64,000 nt of DNA, taken from the NCBI GenBank assembly GCA_052389435.1, contig JBQTIB010000052.1, positions 1-64,000 of the forward strand, written 5' to 3'. A model generated the notes under the pieces. That model did not search any database. It had not been told where the DNA came from and saw only the letters and a list, made by a program, of their open reading frames with translations. Numbering within the stretch: the stretch's first letter is position 1; each line of letters begins with the position of its first letter. Shown here one piece after another: positions 42,283 through 51,043 of this stretch. Source of the stretch: JBQTKD01 sp052389435. GTDB lineage: Bacteria > Actinomycetota > Actinomycetes > Sporichthyales > Sporichthyaceae. The position numbers and the translations under genes are program-made.

Positions 42283-42729
42283 CGGGCCCTGTCGCGCCCT
42301 CGTCCATAGGGGATTTCGGATGACCGTCGAGGAACCGCGCACGGCAGGTGTCGGCGAGCGTGCCCACTGCATCGAGGAGGCGCCGGGCGAAGCGACTGGG
42401 CGTCTAGGGCGACAGGGCAGGGTGTGGGTGGTCTTCTACTTCGAACGAGGTCGGCGGACTTTTCGAGAGGCGAATCGGGGCGGAGCCTGAGGCCTGCAAA
42501 CGCGGGACCGGATCACCTGCACGGCAACGGTTTCCTCCGCCGCTCCCTCGCGGTTCGAGCCCGACCGGGGCGATCCGGAGCCTGATCGAGGGCACCGGCC
42601 AGGACGGCGTCCCCGTCGTGTCGATGCTCGCGGTCGACATCGTCCTGGGGCCCCCCGGCGGACTGGCGGCCCTGGAATTGCGAAGGCCGCCCCGAGGTGT
42701 CCTCGGGGCGGCTTGGTGGGTCGCAGTGC
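42283..42729. other. 447-nt gap with hairpin and split inverted repeat
   Basis: The gap holds a terminator at 42686-42712. An imperfect inverted repeat (42286-42300 with 42406-42418, two-base bulge) sits about 105 nt apart. A 56-codon frame at 42320-42490 (MTVEEPRTAGVGERAHCIEE start) has only moderate codon bias and no convincing ribosome site. No RNA gene was seen. Confidence 0.4.
42686..42712 (-). terminator. Intrinsic terminator after the S8 peptidase gene
   Basis: A perfect 12-bp stem (42686-42697 with 42701-42712) and three-base loop lie 17 bases beyond the peptidase stop, with AAG/CTT flanks. Confidence 0.85.
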
Positions 42730-44793
42730 CTACGGTGCCGGCGGAGCGTCGACCGGAGCCTGCGCCGGGGGAGCCTCGCCGTCGCCCGGCACGGGCGGGT
42801 TGGTGACGCCCGTCGGCTCGCCGGGCTCGGCGGGCTCGCCGGTCGGCGGGTCCGACGGTGCCGGGTCGGTCGCCTCCGGCGGGTCGACCGGAGCCGGGTC
42901 CTCGTTCGGCGGCGGCGCGCTGGGCGGCTCCTCGTTGGGGAGCTCGCCCTGCTCGGCCGGGGCCGTCGGCGCGGGAGCCGGAGTCGCGGCCGGGTCGGCG
43001 GGCGGCGCGGGCGGCGCCGGAGGCTCGGCGGGAGCCGGAGCCGGAGCCGGAGCGGTGCCGGGGCTGAGTTTCGGCAGCACCAGCAGAGTTTCCGCACCGA
43101 CGACGCCGCGGCCGTAGAAGCCGGAGTTCGCGAAGTTCTGGTCGCACTTGGCCTGAAGGGTGCGCTGGCCGTCGGCGCTGTTGATCGTGTACGTCTGCTC
43201 GGCCGGCTTGGGGCAGGACCGCCTGTCGGCGCCGAGCGCCATGGACTCCTCGACGGCCTTCGGCTCCATCGTCAGCCGGTCGCCGTCGGTGGGGCGGCCG
43301 AAGCGGCTGATCGCGAGGGCCGCCACGCCCGCCGCGTGGGGGGAGGCCATCGAGGTGCCCTGCAGGTACTGGTAGTACCCGCAGACGGTGAGCTTGCAGT
43401 CCTTCACCACGAACGGAGTCGTCGGCTCGCCTGCGGCGTCGATGTCGCCGAGCGCCCGCCCGACCTTCTCGGGGTAGGCCGCGAGGATCTGCGCCGTGGG
43501 GTTGACCTTGCCGTCGGGGGTGTCGAACGCGTCGCCGCCGGGGGCCGCGAAGTCGGTCTGCTCGAGGCCGTAGTTGGAGTAGTAGGCCTTGCGGCCGGTC
43601 GGGCCGAGTGCGGAGATGGACAGGACGCCGTCGGTCTCCGTCGGGACGTTCAGGCAGTTGTTGTCGACGCTGCGGGTTTTCGCGCTGCCGACCGGGTAGC
43701 CCGGGCTCTTGTCGTCCTTGGTCGGGAAGCCGAGATCGGTGCTCTCGTTGCCCATCGATCCGACGGGCAGCACGCCCTTGCCGATCGCGTAGTCGACCGC
43801 CCGCTGCACGGCCTCGACGATCGTCTTCTGCTCGGTCTGCTCCTCGGGGGAGTCGGCGGGGTTGTTGGTGCAGTTGAACAGCCAGGGGTCGACGAAGAAG
43901 CTCATGTTGATCACGTTGATGCCCGCGTCGCCGGCGTAGGTGATCGCGTCGACGACGGGTTGCAGGAAGAAGAAGCCGGAGTCCTGGCCGGCGCGCAGGT
44001 CCACCAGCGTCACGCCCGGGGCGACGCCCGCGAGGCCGAGCCCGTTGATCGGCGACGCGACGACGGACGCGGCGTGGGTGCCGTGGCCGTTGTCGTCGGT
44101 GCCGACCGGGTCCTTGCAGTCCGCGGCCTCGCACGGGCCGTCGGCGTCGGGGATGTCGGTGACGAAGTTGCGCGAGGCCGCAAGGTCGAGGTTCGGGGCG
44201 ATGTCGGGGTGGGTGCGGTCGATGCCGGTGTCGATGATGCCGACGCGCACCCGCCGGTCTCCGGGCTCCTTGGCGTAGGAACCGGTGGACGTCGCGCCGA
44301 TCATCGCCATGTTCCACTGCCGGCTCGACAGCGGCTCGGGCGCAGTCGGGGTGCCCTCGGTGCCGGGGATCAGATTTGCGGGGGCCGACTTGGCCGCGGG
44401 GACCTCGAACTCGCCGCGCTTCGCGGCGGCGGCCCGGTCCGCGGGGGACAGGCGCTCGACGAGGCTGCGCACGGGACCGGTCGCCTTGCCCAGCGGCCGG
44501 TTGTGCGCGGCGCCGAGCACGGCGCCGCCGCGGCGGACGAGCGCGGGGAAGTTCGGGTCGGTGCTGCGGACCAGCGCGGTGCCGATCCGCTCGTTCTCCC
44601 TGTGGATCGTGCCGCCGGCCTTCTCGATGGCCGCGTGGGCCGCCTTGGCCTGCACGGCGCTGCGGTAGACCACGACGTAGTCGGTCGGCTCGCCCGCGGC
44701 GCGCGTCAGCGCGCCCGCGTCGAATCCCAGCGGGACCACCGCGGCCACCGAGACGGCGGCCAGGCCGGCCACTCCGAGCTTGAACCTACGCAC
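42730..44793 (-). CDS. Subtilisin-like serine peptidase (S8), exported, with proline-rich tail
   Basis: The protein has 687 residues. A hydrophobic signal segment (LGVAGLAAVSVAAVVPLGF) is followed by an I9-like propeptide region (YVVVYRSAVQAKAAHAAIEKAGG). The S8 domain has Asp188 (GIIDTGID), His237 (GHGTHAAS) and the Ser in LQGTSMASPHAAG. Several Cys pairs suggest disulphides. The last 85 residues are Pro/Ala/Glu-rich (TAPAPAPAPAEPPAPPAPP type), perhaps a cell-wall-spanning tail. No sortase motif was seen. GTG 44793 is chosen for GGGGAGGA just upstream. Confidence 0.92.
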   Translation of the reverse strand: MRRFKLGVAGLAAVSVAAVVPLGFDAGALTRAAGEPTDYVVVYRSAVQAKAAHAAIEKAGGTIHRENERIGTALVRSTDPNFPALVRRGGAVLGAAHNRPLGKATGPVRSLVERLSPADRAAAAKRGEFEVPAAKSAPANLIPGTEGTPTAPEPLSSRQWNMAMIGATSTGSYAKEPGDRRVRVGIIDTGIDRTHPDIAPNLDLAASRNFVTDIPDADGPCEAADCKDPVGTDDNGHGTHAASVVASPINGLGLAGVAPGVTLVDLRAGQDSGFFFLQPVVDAITYAGDAGINVINMSFFVDPWLFNCTNNPADSPEEQTEQKTIVEAVQRAVDYAIGKGVLPVGSMGNESTDLGFPTKDDKSPGYPVGSAKTRSVDNNCLNVPTETDGVLSISALGPTGRKAYYSNYGLEQTDFAAPGGDAFDTPDGKVNPTAQILAAYPEKVGRALGDIDAAGEPTTPFVVKDCKLTVCGYYQYLQGTSMASPHAAGVAALAISRFGRPTDGDRLTMEPKAVEESMALGADRRSCPKPAEQTYTINSADGQRTLQAKCDQNFANSGFYGRGVVGAETLLVLPKLSPGTAPAPAPAPAEPPAPPAPPADPAATPAPAPTAPAEQGELPNEEPPSAPPPNEDPAPVDPPEATDPAPSDPPTGEPAEPGEPTGVTNPPVPGDGEAPPAQAPVDAPPAP

Positions 44794-45094
44794 GCGCGCG
44801 ATCCTCCCCTGAGGGACACGACATGGGCGAAGTGCCCCAAGAGTCCCGTCGGCAACAGTATGTGGCTGGAAGCCGGCGGCAAGGGTCAATGCCGCACCTA
44901 GGTAGTGCACTTGTTGATCACCCGTCACACCCGTTCCGGGGTTCTCGGGGTGCCCACTTCGGTGGTCGGAGGCGACGGTCGGGCGAGGGAGGGCTCGGGC
45001 CGTGGGCTTGGCCGGTCTGCCGCGGCTCGGTGCAACGACGACCGCTCCATTTGCTCTCTGTGGGAGTAGTGTGTCCCGCGAGTCTGGAGGTCTC
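44794..45094. other. 301-nt divergent promoter gap
   Basis: On the minus strand TACTGT (complement of 44855-44860) preceded 16 bases earlier by TTGCCG could drive the peptidase. On the plus strand TAGTGT (45067-45072) could serve the SRPBCC gene at 45095. No gene was seen. Confidence 0.35.
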
Positions 45095-45616
45095 GTGAAC
45101 GTCGTCCCCTACACCGCGCCGGGCCGTCCCGGCACCGTCGCCCTCGACGCGTCGATCGAGGTTGCCGCACCGCGCGCGGTCGTGTGGGCGTTGATCTCCG
45201 ACGTGCGGCGGATGGGCGAATGGAGCCCGATGTGCACCGGGGCGCGCGCGGCCGACGGGTTCGCGCCCGGGCCCGGCGTGCAGTTCCGTGGAACCAATCG
45301 GCAGGGCCGGCACCGATGGACGACCACCTGCACGATCGTCGCCGCGTCGGAACCCGACGAGATCGCGTGGGTGGTGAGCTTCGGCGGCTTCGTCGTCTCG
45401 CAGTGGGGCTACCGGCTCGCGGATCTGCCGGGCGGTGGAACGCTGGTCACCGAGACCTGGCGGGACCTGCGAAGGTTCCCTCCGTTCCGGTGGGCGCCGG
45501 CCATCCGCCTGGTCAACGGGACCCGCGGCGAGATTTCGGCGACGGTGGAGCGCGGGCTGCGGGAAACCCTCACGGCGCTCAAGGCCGTCGCGGAGGCGGG
45601 CGTTTCGAGCGCCTAG
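45095..45616 (+). CDS. SRPBCC (START/Bet v1-like) family protein
   Basis: The 173-residue protein begins with IEVAAPRAVVWALISDVRRMGEWSP, the typical SRPBCC N-terminal strand and helix with D-x-x-x-x-x-W. A central DEIAWVVSFGGFVVSQWGYRL and a C-terminal amphipathic helix follow. These helix-grip proteins bind hydrophobic ligands in a cavity or act as cyclases. The GTG start has GGAGGT five bases upstream. It ends 13 bases before the ligase gene, possibly in one operon. Confidence 0.87.
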   Translation: MNVVPYTAPGRPGTVALDASIEVAAPRAVVWALISDVRRMGEWSPMCTGARAADGFAPGPGVQFRGTNRQGRHRWTTTCTIVAASEPDEIAWVVSFGGFVVSQWGYRLADLPGGGTLVTETWRDLRRFPPFRWAPAIRLVNGTRGEISATVERGLRETLTALKAVAEAGVSSA

Positions 45617-45629
45617 GAGGTCGGCGAGG

Positions 45630-46718
45630 ATGGCGGGCATGGATCTGCCCGTCATGCCGCCAGTGCTGCCGATGCTCGCCAAGTCCGTTCCGGAGATCCC
45701 GACGGGGGACTTCTCCTTCGATCCCAAGTGGGACGGCTTCCGCGCGATCGTGTTCCGCGACGGGGACGAGATCGAGATCGGCAGCCGCAACACCAAGTCC
45801 CTGGTGCGCTACTTCCCGGAGCTCGTCGCCGCGTTCAGGGAGCTGTTGCCGTCGCGTTGCGTCCTCGACGGGGAGATCGTCGTGCCTTCGTCGGACGTGT
45901 CTCGTCTGGAGTTCGAGGTCCTGCAGCAGCGCGTGCACCCCGCCGCGAGCCGGGTGAAGATGCTGTCGGAGACGACGCCCGCGCGCTTCGTCGCCTTCGA
46001 CGTCCTCGCTTTGGGCGACGAGAGCCTGATGCAGCTCCCGTTCGCCGAGCGTCGCGCTCGCCTAGAGGCGGCGCTGGAAGGCGTCGCCGCCCCCGTGCAC
46101 CTGACGCCGATCACCTCCGATCCCGCCGTCGCCGCGCAGTGGTTCTCCCAGTTCGAGGGCGCCGGGCTCGACGGGGTGATCGCCAAGCCCAACGGCGGCC
46201 AGTACGCCCCCGACAGGCGGACGATGTTCAAGATCAAGCACGAGCGGACGGCGGACTGCGTCGTCGCCGGGTATCGGGTGCACAAGTCCGGGCCGGACGC
46301 GATCGGGTCGCTGCTGCTCGGGCTGAACGACGCCTCGGGCGCGTTGTTGAGCGTCGGGGTCATCGGGGCCTTCCCGCTCGCGCGCCGCAGGGAGCTGTTC
46401 GCGGAGCTCCAGCCCCTGGTGTGCGACTGGGACGGGCACCCGTGGGCGTGGGCCGAGCAGGAGGCCGGAACCCGCACGCCGCGGGAGGCCGAGGGTTCGC
46501 GCTGGACGGGAGGCAAGGACCTCTCCTTCACGCCGCTGCGTCCGGAGCTCGTCGTGGAGGTCAAGTACGACCACATGGAGGGCATCCGCTTCCGCCACAC
46601 CGCCCAGTTCGTGCGCTGGCGGCCGGACCGGGACCCGGCGAGCTGCACCTACGAACAGCTCGAGGAGCCGGTCTCCTTCGACCTCGGCGAGGTCTTCGCC
46701 GGCCGCGTCGCGCCGTAG
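45630..46718 (+). CDS. ATP-dependent DNA ligase (LigC type)
   Basis: The 362-residue protein starts MAGMDLPVMPPVLPMLAK and has motif I DPKWDGFR with nucleophile Lys33. IGSRNTKSLVRYF, LDGEIVVPS, GLDGVIAKPNGGQY and MFKIKHERTADCVVAGYR (motif V) follow, with a full OB-fold after them. It matches mycobacterial LigC, which acts in alternative end joining and base excision repair. It is more complete than the LigD-type ligase at 31074. Confidence 0.93.
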   Translation: MAGMDLPVMPPVLPMLAKSVPEIPTGDFSFDPKWDGFRAIVFRDGDEIEIGSRNTKSLVRYFPELVAAFRELLPSRCVLDGEIVVPSSDVSRLEFEVLQQRVHPAASRVKMLSETTPARFVAFDVLALGDESLMQLPFAERRARLEAALEGVAAPVHLTPITSDPAVAAQWFSQFEGAGLDGVIAKPNGGQYAPDRRTMFKIKHERTADCVVAGYRVHKSGPDAIGSLLLGLNDASGALLSVGVIGAFPLARRRELFAELQPLVCDWDGHPWAWAEQEAGTRTPREAEGSRWTGGKDLSFTPLRPELVVEVKYDHMEGIRFRHTAQFVRWRPDRDPASCTYEQLEEPVSFDLGEVFAGRVAP

Positions 46719-46755
46719 CGCCGTAGCGCGGGGGGCGCAGGGGCTCGCTGGGCGC

Positions 46756-46846
46756 GGTCACGGCGGCTGTACAGCGCCGGGGACCATGCGTCGGGCCGCG
46801 CGGGGCTCGAAATGTGGTCACCACGGCTGTACAGCGCCGGCGACCA
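46756..46846. repeat. Two 31-nt imperfect palindromes, 60-nt period
   Basis: 46756-46786 and 46816-46846 match at 28 of 31 positions. Each centres on the perfect palindrome GCTGTACAGC with GGTC/GACC ends. They lie in the gap between the LigC and RibD-like genes, beside the dispersed repeat copy B. Confidence 0.85.
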
Positions 46847-46850
46847 ACCG

Positions 46851-46922
46851 CATGTCAGCCGAAACGGCTCCACAAACCGGACATGTCGGGCGCTCCAGCA
46901 GCCATTGCGGATGACGTGCGCA
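46851..46922 (-). repeat. Dispersed intergenic repeat, copy B (about 72 nt)
   Basis: This is the reverse-complement relative of the plus-strand element at 30529-30601, with an identical 26-base core and 14-base end. It lies directly next to the 31-nt palindromes in a 223-nt intergenic gap. Confidence 0.85.
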
Positions 46923-46941
46923 TCTGGTCCCTTGACACGGC

Positions 46942-47712
46942 TCAGGCGGTGCGGCCAGGGGTGCGGAGGTAGCGGAGGTAGAGGTCGGTGCCGTCGGAGA
47001 GGACGTGGCCGACCGTCATGCGCGGCGGGTTCGGAAGGGCTGGTCCGGCCAGGATGCGGAAGGCGTCGCCGGCGAGCATGGTGGCGGACAGGGTCAGGCA
47101 CATCTCGTCGAGCACGCCTGCGGCCAGGACGCTCGCGAGCAGGCGCGGGCCGCCCTCGCACAGCAGGCGGGAGTGGCCCCGCTCGACCAGCGCCGCGACC
47201 GCCGCCGCCGGGTCGACGGTGTGGTCCCCGACGATCGCGACGTCCGCCACCTCGCGAGCGGCGGCCAGGCGGTCGGGCGGGGCGGAGGAGGTGGTCAGCA
47301 GGATCGTGCGCGGGGAGACGTCGGCGGCAAACAGCGGGCCGGTCAGGTCGAGGTCGAGCTTCGCGGAGGTCACCGCGGTGACCGGGGCGGGAGCCTGGCC
47401 GTTGGCCGCGCGCAGGGCCGCGTACTCCGACCGGGGCCTCTCGGGGCCGTAGCCCTCGGACTCCGCGGTCCCGACCCCGACGATCAGCACGTCCGACAGC
47501 GCGCGCAGCGTGCCCATCAGGGCGCGGTCGTTGGCCGAGGAGATGTTGCGGGTCAGGCCGTCGGGCGCGATCGCCGCGCCGTCCAGGGTGCTGACCATGT
47601 TGGCCCGCAGCCACCATCCGCCGGGGGGATCGGCCGGGTAGGCGTAGGCCGCCGCGCGTCCCGCCGCGTCCAGTCCCTCGCCGGTCGCCGCCAGCCTCCG
47701 CACGTCGCTCAC
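46942..47712 (-). CDS. Pyrimidine reductase family protein (RibD C-terminal domain)
   Basis: The 256-residue protein has the RibD_C/dihydrofolate-reductase-like fold: WWLRANMVSTLDGAAIAPDG, LSDVLIVGVGTAESEGYG, RLLCEGGPRLLASVLAAGVLDEMCLTLS. In riboflavin synthesis this domain reduces the pyrimidine ring with NADPH. Stand-alone members may serve other reductions. No other riboflavin genes are nearby. TACGGT lies six bases before the GTG start, so it appears leaderless. Confidence 0.87.
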   Translation of the reverse strand: MSDVRRLAATGEGLDAAGRAAAYAYPADPPGGWWLRANMVSTLDGAAIAPDGLTRNISSANDRALMGTLRALSDVLIVGVGTAESEGYGPERPRSEYAALRAANGQAPAPVTAVTSAKLDLDLTGPLFAADVSPRTILLTTSSAPPDRLAAAREVADVAIVGDHTVDPAAAVAALVERGHSRLLCEGGPRLLASVLAAGVLDEMCLTLSATMLAGDAFRILAGPALPNPPRMTVGHVLSDGTDLYLRYLRTPGRTA

Positions 47713-47718
47713 CCGGAC

Positions 47719-47724
47719 ACCGTA
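47719..47724 (-). promoter_or_regulatory. Leaderless -10 box (TACGGT, minus strand)
   Basis: On the minus strand TACGGT is followed by six bases and then GTG 47712 of the RibD-like reductase. Confidence 0.5.
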
Positions 47725-47833
47725 CGCAATCCCTCGGGATCACCGGACGTCCGACGAGGCGAGGCCCATGGGCCACGGTGGGTCGGACGCTAGGCAGGAG
47801 GCGCGGCCGATGCTGCGCAACGGGGCGGCGCGC

Positions 47834-49579
47834 TCATCCCACCTCGACGATCGCCACCGAATCCGGGCCCAACTCGAGGGACCTGGCGCCGACGGCGGCG
47901 GCGGGCACCTCGGGGGAGGTCAACAGCACCGCCGTGAGCGCCTCCTCGAGCGGTACCTGCTGCGGGGTCGAGGCGAGGTTCGCCACCACGCGCACCGACC
48001 CGCGGGCCAGGACGAACCACGACGAGGAGTCCGACCAGCGGGCCGAGGTCCGATCCAGCCGACCGTCCGTCAGATCCGGCGTGGAACGACGCAGCGCGAG
48101 CAGGTCCCGGTACCAGTTCAGCATCGCGGCGTGCGGTTCGCGGGCGGGCTCGCTCCAGTCCAGGCGGCTGCGGGAAAGCGTCGCGGGGTCCTGCGGGTCG
48201 GGGACGTCGTCGGGACCCCAGCCGTGTTCGGCGAACTCGGACATGCGGCCCTCGCTGACCGCCTTCGCGAGCTCGGGCTCCGGGTGGTCGGTGAAGTACT
48301 GCCACGGCGAGGACGCCGCCCACTCCTCGCCCTGGAAGAGCATCGGCGTGAACGGCGAGCACAGCAGCAGCGCGGAGCCGATGCGGACGCGCCCGGGCGA
48401 GGTCAGCGCGGAGATGCGGTCGCCGCGCGCCCGGTTGCCCACCTGGTCGTGCGTCTGCAGCGACACGACGAACCGATGTCCGGGCGTTCGCACCGGATCG
48501 ACGGGCGCGCCGTGGCGCCGCCTGCGGAAGGTCGAGTACCGCCCGTCGTGCCAGAACGCGCGGGTGAGCGCGGCCGCGAGGCACTCGAAGGATCCGAAGT
48601 CGTCGTAGTAGCCCTGCCGTTCGCCGGTCAGCAGCGCATGCAGCGCGTGGTGGACGTCGTCGTCCCACATCCCGTGCAGACCCAGGCCCCCGGCCTCGCG
48701 CGCGGCGATCGTGCGCGGGTCGTTGCGGTCGGTCTCCGCGACGGCGAACAGCGGCCGACCGACGGCGGCGGCCAACGCGTCCACGGCCGCGGACAGTTCG
48801 GCCAGCACGTGGACGGCGCGGTCGTCGAACAGCGTCTGCACGGCGTCGAGGCGCAGCCCGTCGACGTGGTAGTCCCGCAGCCACCCGAGCGCGTTGTCGA
48901 GGACGAAGCGGCGCACCTCGTCGGAGTCGGCGTCGTCGAGGTTGACCGCCGCGCCCCACGGGGTGTGGTGCTTCTCGGTGAAGTAGGGCCCGTAGCAGCC
49001 GAGGTAGTTGCCCGACGGCCCGAGGTGGTTGTAGACGACGTCGAGCACGACGCCGAGCCCGACCGCGTGACAGGCGTCGACGAACCGCTTGAGCCCGTCG
49101 GGCCCGCCGTAGGGCTCGTGGACGGCGAACGGCGCGACGCCGTCGTAGCCCCACCCGTGCGAACCCGGGAACGGCGCGACCGGCATGACCTCGACGAGGT
49201 CGACGCCGAGCGACACCAGGTGCGGCAGCCGGCCGATGGCCGCGTCGAAGGTGCCCTCCGGGGTGAAGGTGCCGACGTGCAGTTCGTAGATCGCCGCGCC
49301 CGGCAGGGCGCGGCCGCGCCAGGCGGAGTCGGTCCAGGAGAAGCGGTCGTGCAGGTAGACCTGCGAGAGGGCGTGCACCCCGTCGGGCTGGCGGTGGGTC
49401 CGTGGGTCGGGGAACGGACCCTGCCCGTCGACGACGTACCCGTACCGATCGCCGTGCTCCGGCACGACGCCGACGGCCTGCCACCATCCGTCCTCGCCGC
49501 GCGCGGCCGGGATCTTGTCGTCGTTGCGCAGCAGGTCGACGGAGCGGGCGGCGGGGGCCCAGACGCGAAAGGAGTCCAC
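47834..49579 (-). CDS. treZ: Malto-oligosyltrehalose trehalohydrolase
   Basis: The 581-residue GH13 enzyme begins FRVWAPAARSVDLL (CBM48-like domain) and has TreZ catalytic blocks: VVLDVVYNHLGPSGNYL, DGLRLDAVQ (nucleophile Asp), LFAVAETDRND (acid Glu) and SLQTHDQVGNRARGDR. It releases trehalose from maltooligosyl-trehalose made by TreY. It is cytoplasmic. TreY and TreX lie upstream on the same strand but are separated from it by an inverted S8 peptidase gene. Confidence 0.96.
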   Translation of the reverse strand: MDSFRVWAPAARSVDLLRNDDKIPAARGEDGWWQAVGVVPEHGDRYGYVVDGQGPFPDPRTHRQPDGVHALSQVYLHDRFSWTDSAWRGRALPGAAIYELHVGTFTPEGTFDAAIGRLPHLVSLGVDLVEVMPVAPFPGSHGWGYDGVAPFAVHEPYGGPDGLKRFVDACHAVGLGVVLDVVYNHLGPSGNYLGCYGPYFTEKHHTPWGAAVNLDDADSDEVRRFVLDNALGWLRDYHVDGLRLDAVQTLFDDRAVHVLAELSAAVDALAAAVGRPLFAVAETDRNDPRTIAAREAGGLGLHGMWDDDVHHALHALLTGERQGYYDDFGSFECLAAALTRAFWHDGRYSTFRRRRHGAPVDPVRTPGHRFVVSLQTHDQVGNRARGDRISALTSPGRVRIGSALLLCSPFTPMLFQGEEWAASSPWQYFTDHPEPELAKAVSEGRMSEFAEHGWGPDDVPDPQDPATLSRSRLDWSEPAREPHAAMLNWYRDLLALRRSTPDLTDGRLDRTSARWSDSSSWFVLARGSVRVVANLASTPQQVPLEEALTAVLLTSPEVPAAAVGARSLELGPDSVAIVEVG

Positions 49580-49718
49580 CAGAGGACACTGTCAGGATTC
49601 GGGCCGCGCAAACGCGTTGGCGCGACACGACCCTGTGAAGCGGGTCGCTCCCAGCGTTGATCGGGATACTGTCCAGGCCCGCTGTCGGTCGGCGGCCCGG
49701 AGTACGGGGGAGTCGCAC

Positions 49719-50981
49719 ATGCGTCGGGGGACGAGGCGGGACCTGGGGAGGGCCGCCGCCGCAGCTCTGCTGGTCGTGCCGGCCCTGCTGGTACCGACGA
49801 ACGCCGGAGCGTCCGACCTGCCGGAGGTGCCCGACCTACGGGCGCTGCCCCTCGGCGCCGTCGTTCCCGGTTCGTGGATCGTGTCGGTCCGAAGCGGCGA
49901 GCCCGCCGAGATCGCCCGCACCCACGGCGCCTGGGGCGTGACGGTCACTCACGTTCTCGACTCCGCACTGAAGGGGTACACCGCCCGGATGACCGACGCC
50001 GTCGCCGCGCGGGTCGCCGCTGACCCGCGGGTGCGCACCGTCCGCCCGGACCGCGTGATCCGCGCGGCCGCGCAGGAGACCCCCACCGGGGTTGCCCGCG
50101 TCGGGGCCAAACGGGCGCTGACCAAGGTGGTCGACGACGGCCTCGGAGCGGTCGACGCCGACGTCGCCGTCCTCGACACCGGCGTGGACACCGACCATCC
50201 GGACCTGACCGTCGCCGGCGGCTTCGACTGCGTCTCCAGCGGAGCGGGGTATGAGGACCAGCGCGGCCACGGCACGCAGATCGCGGGCATCGTCGCCGCG
50301 AAGGACAACGACTTCGGAGTCGTCGGCGTCGCCCCCGGCGCCCGGGTCTGGGCGGTCCGGGTCCTGGACTCCTTCGGCGACGGCAGTTCGGCCACCCTGG
50401 CCTGCGGCGTGGACTGGGTGACCCGCAACGCCGCGACCATCGAGGTGGCCAACATGAGCCTGGTCGGCATCGACTTCGACGGCGGCTGCCGGGACGGCGG
50501 CCTGCACGAGGCGATCTGCACCTCGGTTGCGGCCGGGGTGACCTTCGTCGCCGCGGCCGGCAACGACGGCGCCGACGCGAGCGAGTACTCCCCGGCCTCC
50601 TACCCGGAAGTCCTGACGGTCTCGGCCCTGGCCGACTACGACGGCGAGCCCGGCGCCTTCGCCGAGGCGCCGCTGGAGTGCACCGGCGGAGACGACGACG
50701 AGTTTGCGACCTTCTCCAACTACGGCCCCGTGGTGGACTTCATCGCCCCCGGGGTGTGCATCAAGTCCACGTGGATCGGTGGTGCGTACGCGACGCTGTC
50801 CGGCACCTCGCAGGCCGCCGCGCACGTGACGGGCGCCGCCGCGATCTACCTGGCGCGCAACGGCGGCCGCACCCCGGCCCAGGTGGCGGCCGCCCTCCGC
50901 GACGCGGCCGGGGACGACTGGTCCACCGACACCGACCCGGACTCCACCCCCGACCCGTTGGTCGACGTCTCCAGGCTCTGA
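49719..50981 (+). CDS. Secreted subtilisin-like serine peptidase (S8)
   Basis: The 420-residue protein has a signal peptide (RAAAAALLVVPALLV to about residue 31), a short propeptide (PGSWIVSVRSGEPAEIARTHG) and the S8 triad: Asp153 (VAVLDTGVD), His184 (RGHGTQIAG) and Ser in LSGTSQAAAHVTG. Cysteines at several loops suggest disulphides. ATG 49719 follows GGGGGAG by seven bases. It sits in reverse orientation between treY and treZ, which breaks the usual treXYZ order. It has no tail or anchor, unlike the peptidase at 42730. Confidence 0.92.
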   Translation: MRRGTRRDLGRAAAAALLVVPALLVPTNAGASDLPEVPDLRALPLGAVVPGSWIVSVRSGEPAEIARTHGAWGVTVTHVLDSALKGYTARMTDAVAARVAADPRVRTVRPDRVIRAAAQETPTGVARVGAKRALTKVVDDGLGAVDADVAVLDTGVDTDHPDLTVAGGFDCVSSGAGYEDQRGHGTQIAGIVAAKDNDFGVVGVAPGARVWAVRVLDSFGDGSSATLACGVDWVTRNAATIEVANMSLVGIDFDGGCRDGGLHEAICTSVAAGVTFVAAAGNDGADASEYSPASYPEVLTVSALADYDGEPGAFAEAPLECTGGDDDEFATFSNYGPVVDFIAPGVCIKSTWIGGAYATLSGTSQAAAHVTGAAAIYLARNGGRTPAQVAAALRDAAGDDWSTDTDPDSTPDPLVDVSRL

Positions 50982-51043
50982 CGCGGCGTCGAATCCTCCG
51001 CTGGGCTGCGGCGAAGCCGCTCGACGTCGCGGTCCGCGGCGGA

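Noticed and set aside
42320..42490. 56-codon plus-strand ORF after the LigD-type polymerase.
   Set aside because: Codon use is only moderate, the start context is weak, and it is interrupted by one arm of an inverted repeat. It is not listed as a gene.
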